Below are positions 21,985 through 24,906 of a DNA stretch of 24,906 nucleotides, piece after piece. Origin of the DNA: Hebobacterum sp964559435. Its GTDB lineage: Bacteria; Armatimonadota; Hebobacteria; Hebobacterales; Hebobacteraceae. The DNA lies in NCBI GenBank assembly GCA_964559435.1, contig CAZLHI010000044.1, positions 1-24,906 of the forward strand, read 5' to 3'. The notes under the pieces are model-generated. The model ran no database searches. It had not been told where the DNA came from and worked only from the letters and a program-made list of their open reading frames with translations. Made by a program: the position numbers and the translations under genes. Position 1 is the first letter of the stretch. Every line of letters starts with the position of its first letter.

Positions 21985-22014
21985 ATTCTAGCACGTCGCA
22001 AGAAGGAGCGTCAA
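21985..22014 (-). promoter_or_regulatory. Predicted promoter for rarA and the downstream minus-strand genes
   Basis: Minus-strand TTGACG (22009-22014) and TAGAAT (21985-21990) are 18 bp apart, with a TGn extension before the -10. Transcription would start near 21978, only about 11 nt before the rarA ATG, so the leader would consist of little more than the GGAG ribosome-binding site. It is the only clear promoter between rarA and the sigma module. Confidence 0.7.
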
Positions 22015-22175
22015 CGCGAGCACCTGCCGCACCTGCTCCGCCGCCGCCCAGGGCTTCCGCAGCTGACACCGCGGGCTGACCTGACCGATCGCCGGGCACC
22101 TGCACCAGCGCGCAACAGGACGCCGAGGGTCCGCCGCCGAAGACTCGGTGCAGTCTTTCGGGGGTGATCAGGCCG

Positions 22176-22937
22176 ATGAAGTCGATACGGGAGAGAGTGT
22201 TGCAGCGCAAGCTGCTGAGTGGCACCTGGCTGAACCTCGGCTCGAGCATGACGGCCGAGATAGCGGCCAAGGCCGGCTTCGACTGGGTGGTCATAGACCT
22301 CGAACACGGGGCTGGCGATCACGAGAGCTGCCTGCACCAGTTGCAGGCCATCTCCGCCGGCTCCGCGGCACCCATCGTGCGAATCGCCTGGAACGAAGCC
22401 CCGCGCTTCAAGCGCGTGCTCGACCTGGGCGCCGCGGGCGTCGTCGTGCCCTATGTCACCAGCCGAGGCGAGGCCGAGCAGGCCGTCGCGGCCATGAGAT
22501 ATCCGCCAGACGGAATCCGGGGAGCCGCCAGCCTCAACCGAGGTGCAGACTTCGGGAGAGACTTCGACGATTATCTCGCCACCGCAAACGAGAAGCTGCT
22601 AACAGTGCTTCAAATCGAGACCGAGGCGACGCTCGAGTGTGTCGACGGCATCGCGGCGGTTGACGGAGCTGACGTGCTGTTCGTCGGCCCGCTCGACCTC
22701 AGCGTGAGCATGGGCATCGCGCAGCAGTTCGACCACCCGAAGTTCCGCGACGCCCTGAAGAAGGTGGCCGACGCGGCGAGGAGCCATGGGAAGGCCGCCG
22801 GCATCCTGCTCGGCAGTCCGGATCGGATCGCGCAGACCATCGAGGACGGCTTCACGTTCGTCGGGCTCGGATCAGATGGGGGACTCGTCGCCGATGGAAT
22901 GACGCGTCTCGCAGCGGCCTTCGCGGCCTACAAGTAG
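22176..22937 (+). CDS. HpcH/HpaI-family aldolase
   Basis: The only plus-strand gene; 253 residues, class II (metal-dependent) aldolase of the HpcH/HpaI family, which cleaves or forms 2-keto-3-deoxy acids with pyruvate as a product. Visible active-site features are VVIDLEHG (E43, H44), R69 in IVRIAWNE, GAAGVVVPYV, the metal ligands E148 in LQIETEA and D174 in GPLDLS. The usual YPPxGxRG loop appears as YPPDGIRG. The substrate could be a sugar-acid or aromatic-pathway keto acid; no pathway genes are nearby. ATG 22176 is preferred over GTG 22164 because GGGGGTGA precedes it and the protein then begins MKSIRERVLQRK like its relatives. I see no convincing promoter in the 208-bp gap shared with rarA. 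Confidence 0.92.
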   Translation: MKSIRERVLQRKLLSGTWLNLGSSMTAEIAAKAGFDWVVIDLEHGAGDHESCLHQLQAISAGSAAPIVRIAWNEAPRFKRVLDLGAAGVVVPYVTSRGEAEQAVAAMRYPPDGIRGAASLNRGADFGRDFDDYLATANEKLLTVLQIETEATLECVDGIAAVDGADVLFVGPLDLSVSMGIAQQFDHPKFRDALKKVADAARSHGKAAGILLGSPDRIAQTIEDGFTFVGLGSDGGLVADGMTRLAAAFAAYK

Positions 22938-22961
22938 CGGCCGGCGACCACCCGCCCTGGC

Positions 22962-24695
22962 CTATCCTTTCAGAGGCCCACCTCGAAACCGATTCGTGAT
23001 CGGCAGGCGCCGGTCGCGACCGAAGGCGCGTGTTGTGATGCGCGGACCCGGGGGAGCCTGGCGGCGCTTGTACTCGTTGTGGTCCACGAGTTCGACGACG
23101 TGAGCGACGACTTCCGGATCATTCCCCATCGCGACGATCTCGGCGACCGGCCGGTCCTCCTCAACATAGGCGCGCAGGATGGGGTCGAGCACCTCGTAGG
23201 GCGGGAGCGAGTCCGTGTCCTTCTGGTCAGGCCGCAGCTCCGCCGAAGGGACTTTGTCGATCACGCTCTGCGGGATGATCTCACGTCCCGCCGATTGGTT
23301 CTTGTGCCGCGCAAGCTCGTATACGAGCGTCTTCGGCACATCCCGCAGCACGGCGAAGCCGCCGGCCATGTCGCCATAGAGAGTGCAGTAGCCCGTGGAG
23401 ATCTCGCTCTTGTTGCCGGTTGTGAGAACGAGCCACCCGTTCGCGTTCGACAAGGCCATCAGTATGTTCCCGCGGATGCGGGCCTGGACGTTCTCGAAGA
23501 CGATGCTGGGCGCTTCTCCTGTGTGTGAGGAAAGCATCGACTCATATGCTGCATGGACTCCCTCCATGGGAACGACGCGCAGCTCGATCCCAAGCGCCTT
23601 CGCCAGCGCCTCCGCGTCCGTTCGGCTGCCATCTGACGAATAGCGTGACGGCATGGAAACGCCGACCACGTTCTCCGGTCCCAGCGCGTCGGCGGCGATG
23701 CTGGCCACCAGCGAAGAGTCCACACCGCCGCTCAGCCCGACGACGACTCTCTGGAATCTGTTCTTGCGAACATAGTCTCGCGCCCCCATGACGAGAGCGC
23801 GATAGACTTCATCCTCTCTCACGAGCGACTCGGCCATGACGGGCGGTCCCAGGCCCGGCTTGTCCGACTTGATGGTCTCGTTGATCACTACTGCGGCCGA
23901 CTCGGAAGGACGAGCGCGCTTGCGCCGCCTCGGGTCATGAAGCCGATGCTGGAAGGCGGCATCGAGGTCGAGGTCGACCACAAGCATCGCCTCCTCAAAG
24001 GCCGGGGCGCGCGCCAGGAGGTCGCCGTTGGGTGCGAAGATCATGCTCTGGCCGTCGAATACGAGCTCGTCCTGGCCGCCGACGAGGTTCACATATCCGA
24101 CGAACGCCGCCGCGTCCGCGGCCCTGGTGGCGAGCATGTCGCGCCTCATCTCGAAGCGGCCCATGCAGTAAGGCGAAGATGAGATGTTGAGCAGCAGCTC
24201 CGCGCCACCCCCCAAGGCCTGTTCGGTCGGCGGGCCGTCCGGATACCATATGTCTTCACACACGCTGATACCGACGATCCCGCCGGCAATCCGAAAGGCC
24301 GGCCGCTCCTTGCCCGCTCGGAAGTATCGGTCTTCGTCGAAGACGCTGTAGGTGGGAAGGAAGTTCTTGTGATAGACAGCCACCACCTCTCCGCGGTGTA
24401 GCAGAGCGGCCGCGTTGTAGAGGTCGTCAGTGCGATCCGCAAAGCCGCACACCGCCACCAGGTCGCCGGTCTTCTCGGCAATGGCCGCGAGCGCTCTCTC
24501 GTTGGCTGCGATGAACTCCGGCTTCAGCAGGAGGTCCTCAGGCGGACAACCGGTGATGGCCAGCTCGGGGAAAGCGATCACATCTGTGCCAAGCCCGTCC
24601 GCCTCGCGGATGGCGTCGATCATCCTGTGGGCATTCCCGTCGAGGTCGCCCACGGTCACGTTTATCTGAGCAAGGGCAACACGCAACTGTCTCAT
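22962..24695 (-). CDS. nadE: Glutamine-dependent NAD+ synthetase
   Basis: Makes NAD+ from deamido-NAD+, ATP and glutamine-derived ammonia. The 577-residue protein fuses a nitrilase-fold glutaminase with triad E44 (AFPELAITG), K110 (YHKNFLPTYSVFDE) and C146 (GISVCEDIWYP) to a PP-loop synthetase with SGGVDSS (322-328), TTGNKSEISTGYCTLYGDMAGGFAV (core NKSEISTGYCT) and a C-terminal RITTRAFGRDRRLPITNRF tail (start RITTRAFGRD). Length matches the long two-domain form. ATG 24695 has GGAG eight bases upstream. It converges on the aldolase gene with a 24-bp gap in which I see no good terminator. Confidence 0.97.
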   Translation of the reverse strand: MRQLRVALAQINVTVGDLDGNAHRMIDAIREADGLGTDVIAFPELAITGCPPEDLLLKPEFIAANERALAAIAEKTGDLVAVCGFADRTDDLYNAAALLHRGEVVAVYHKNFLPTYSVFDEDRYFRAGKERPAFRIAGGIVGISVCEDIWYPDGPPTEQALGGGAELLLNISSSPYCMGRFEMRRDMLATRAADAAAFVGYVNLVGGQDELVFDGQSMIFAPNGDLLARAPAFEEAMLVVDLDLDAAFQHRLHDPRRRKRARPSESAAVVINETIKSDKPGLGPPVMAESLVREDEVYRALVMGARDYVRKNRFQRVVVGLSGGVDSSLVASIAADALGPENVVGVSMPSRYSSDGSRTDAEALAKALGIELRVVPMEGVHAAYESMLSSHTGEAPSIVFENVQARIRGNILMALSNANGWLVLTTGNKSEISTGYCTLYGDMAGGFAVLRDVPKTLVYELARHKNQSAGREIIPQSVIDKVPSAELRPDQKDTDSLPPYEVLDPILRAYVEEDRPVAEIVAMGNDPEVVAHVVELVDHNEYKRRQAPPGPRITTRAFGRDRRLPITNRFRGGPLKG

Positions 24696-24810
24696 GCCGT
24701 CCGCTCCGCCGCCGACCCAGGCGCCGCCGCGATGTCAGTCAAGCTCAGTAGCGTCACGAACGCTGGAAGCACGGCGCGTCGCGTCGCCGCGTCGTCCTTC
24801 CCTCGCCCTC

Positions 24811-24840
24811 AGGGTACCATCCCAGGCCAAGGGAAAGCAA
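24811..24840 (-). promoter_or_regulatory. Weak predicted promoter for nadE
   Basis: Minus-strand TTGCTT (24835-24840) and TACCCT (24811-24816) lie 18 bp apart with a TGn extension before the -10. Transcription from about 24804 would give a leader of about 108 nt. Both hexamers are imperfect. The rest of the 24696-24810 leader shows only short GC-rich stems. Confidence 0.4.
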
Positions 24841-24871
24841 CTCGATTCCTCGGCGGGTGTGACCGGCAAAG

Positions 24872-24901
24872 GTTGGCCGAAGTGGAAAAAAGTGATACCC
24901 T
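24872..24901 (+). promoter_or_regulatory. Plus-strand promoter-like sequence with 10-bp-spaced repeats (possible MraZ-type operator)
   Basis: TTGGCC (24873-24878) and TACCCT (24896-24901) lie 17 bp apart with a TGn extension. Within it GTTGG (24872), GTGGA (24882) and GTGAT (24892) recur at exact 10-bp steps, reminiscent of the direct repeats that MraZ binds in front of the division and cell-wall cluster. The gene it would serve is beyond the window edge, so this is tentative. Confidence 0.3.
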
Positions 24902-24906
24902 ATCGG

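Noticed and set aside
21968..22294. Upstream in-frame extension of rarA (109 codons)
   Set aside because: It would run through the predicted rarA promoter and into the divergent aldolase gene; the normal RarA N-terminus starts near 21967 with its own GGAG.
22938..22990. Possible bidirectional terminator between the aldolase gene and nadE
   Set aside because: Only a 5-bp GGCCT/AGGCC stem with a 10-nt loop and no proper T-run is present.
24894..24901. GGGTAT on the minus strand resembling a SigB-type -10 element ahead of nadE
   Set aside because: Its partner -35 would fall outside the window, so nothing supports it; the same bases are better explained by the plus-strand promoter-like element.

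Overview
The window is a GC-rich bacterial chromosome segment (roughly 60-65% G+C by eye) packed with housekeeping genes. Gene order and protein types (ABC-2 export triad, partner-switching sigma module, PASTA protein, alaS/ruvX/mltG cluster) suggest a Terrabacteria-type lineage (Bacillota, Armatimonadota, Chloroflexota or a related candidate phylum), but nothing here fixes the phylum. I see no tRNA, rRNA, CRISPR array, transposase or phage gene. All genes but one lie on the minus strand, so the window is best read from right to left.

Right end: nadE (glutamine-dependent NAD+ synthetase) reads leftward. Beyond it, the last ~35 bases hold a plus-strand promoter-like sequence with 10-bp-spaced repeats that may serve a gene outside the window. 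The only plus-strand gene, an HpcH/HpaI-family aldolase (22176-22937), converges on nadE and diverges from rarA.

From 22.0 kb down to 4.2 kb is one long, tightly packed minus-strand run. It begins with rarA and mnmA, a small DUF948-like membrane protein, and an anti-anti-sigma / anti-sigma kinase / SigB-SigF-type sigma set in the classical order. It continues with an AI-2E-family membrane protein (TTG start), then alaS (own extended -10 promoter), a 691-aa membrane protein with a degenerate phosphatase-like ectodomain, ruvX, mltG, a membrane-anchored PASTA protein, a hydantoinase/oxoprolinase-family protein, an unrecognised 100-aa protein, proS and an MgtC-family protein that appears to use an AUC start. 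Several neighbours share ATGA overlaps or gaps below 25 nt, implying translational coupling.

A near-perfect sigma-70-type promoter just after mgtC (TTGACA-17-TATACT) drives a three-gene ABC exporter operon, but a 13-bp intrinsic-terminator-like hairpin lies in the leader between promoter and first gene, suggesting attenuation. The left end is nusA, without rimP in front. It has its own promoter, a perfect 11-bp leader hairpin beside the ribosome-binding site, and an Ala/Glu-rich C-terminal tail of 60-bp tandem repeats that runs off the window.

I found no clear new multi-gene system. The most promising unexplained items are the ABC leader attenuator, the AUC start of mgtC, the nusA leader hairpin and repeat tail, the phosphatase-like membrane protein, and the terminal repeat-bearing promoter.
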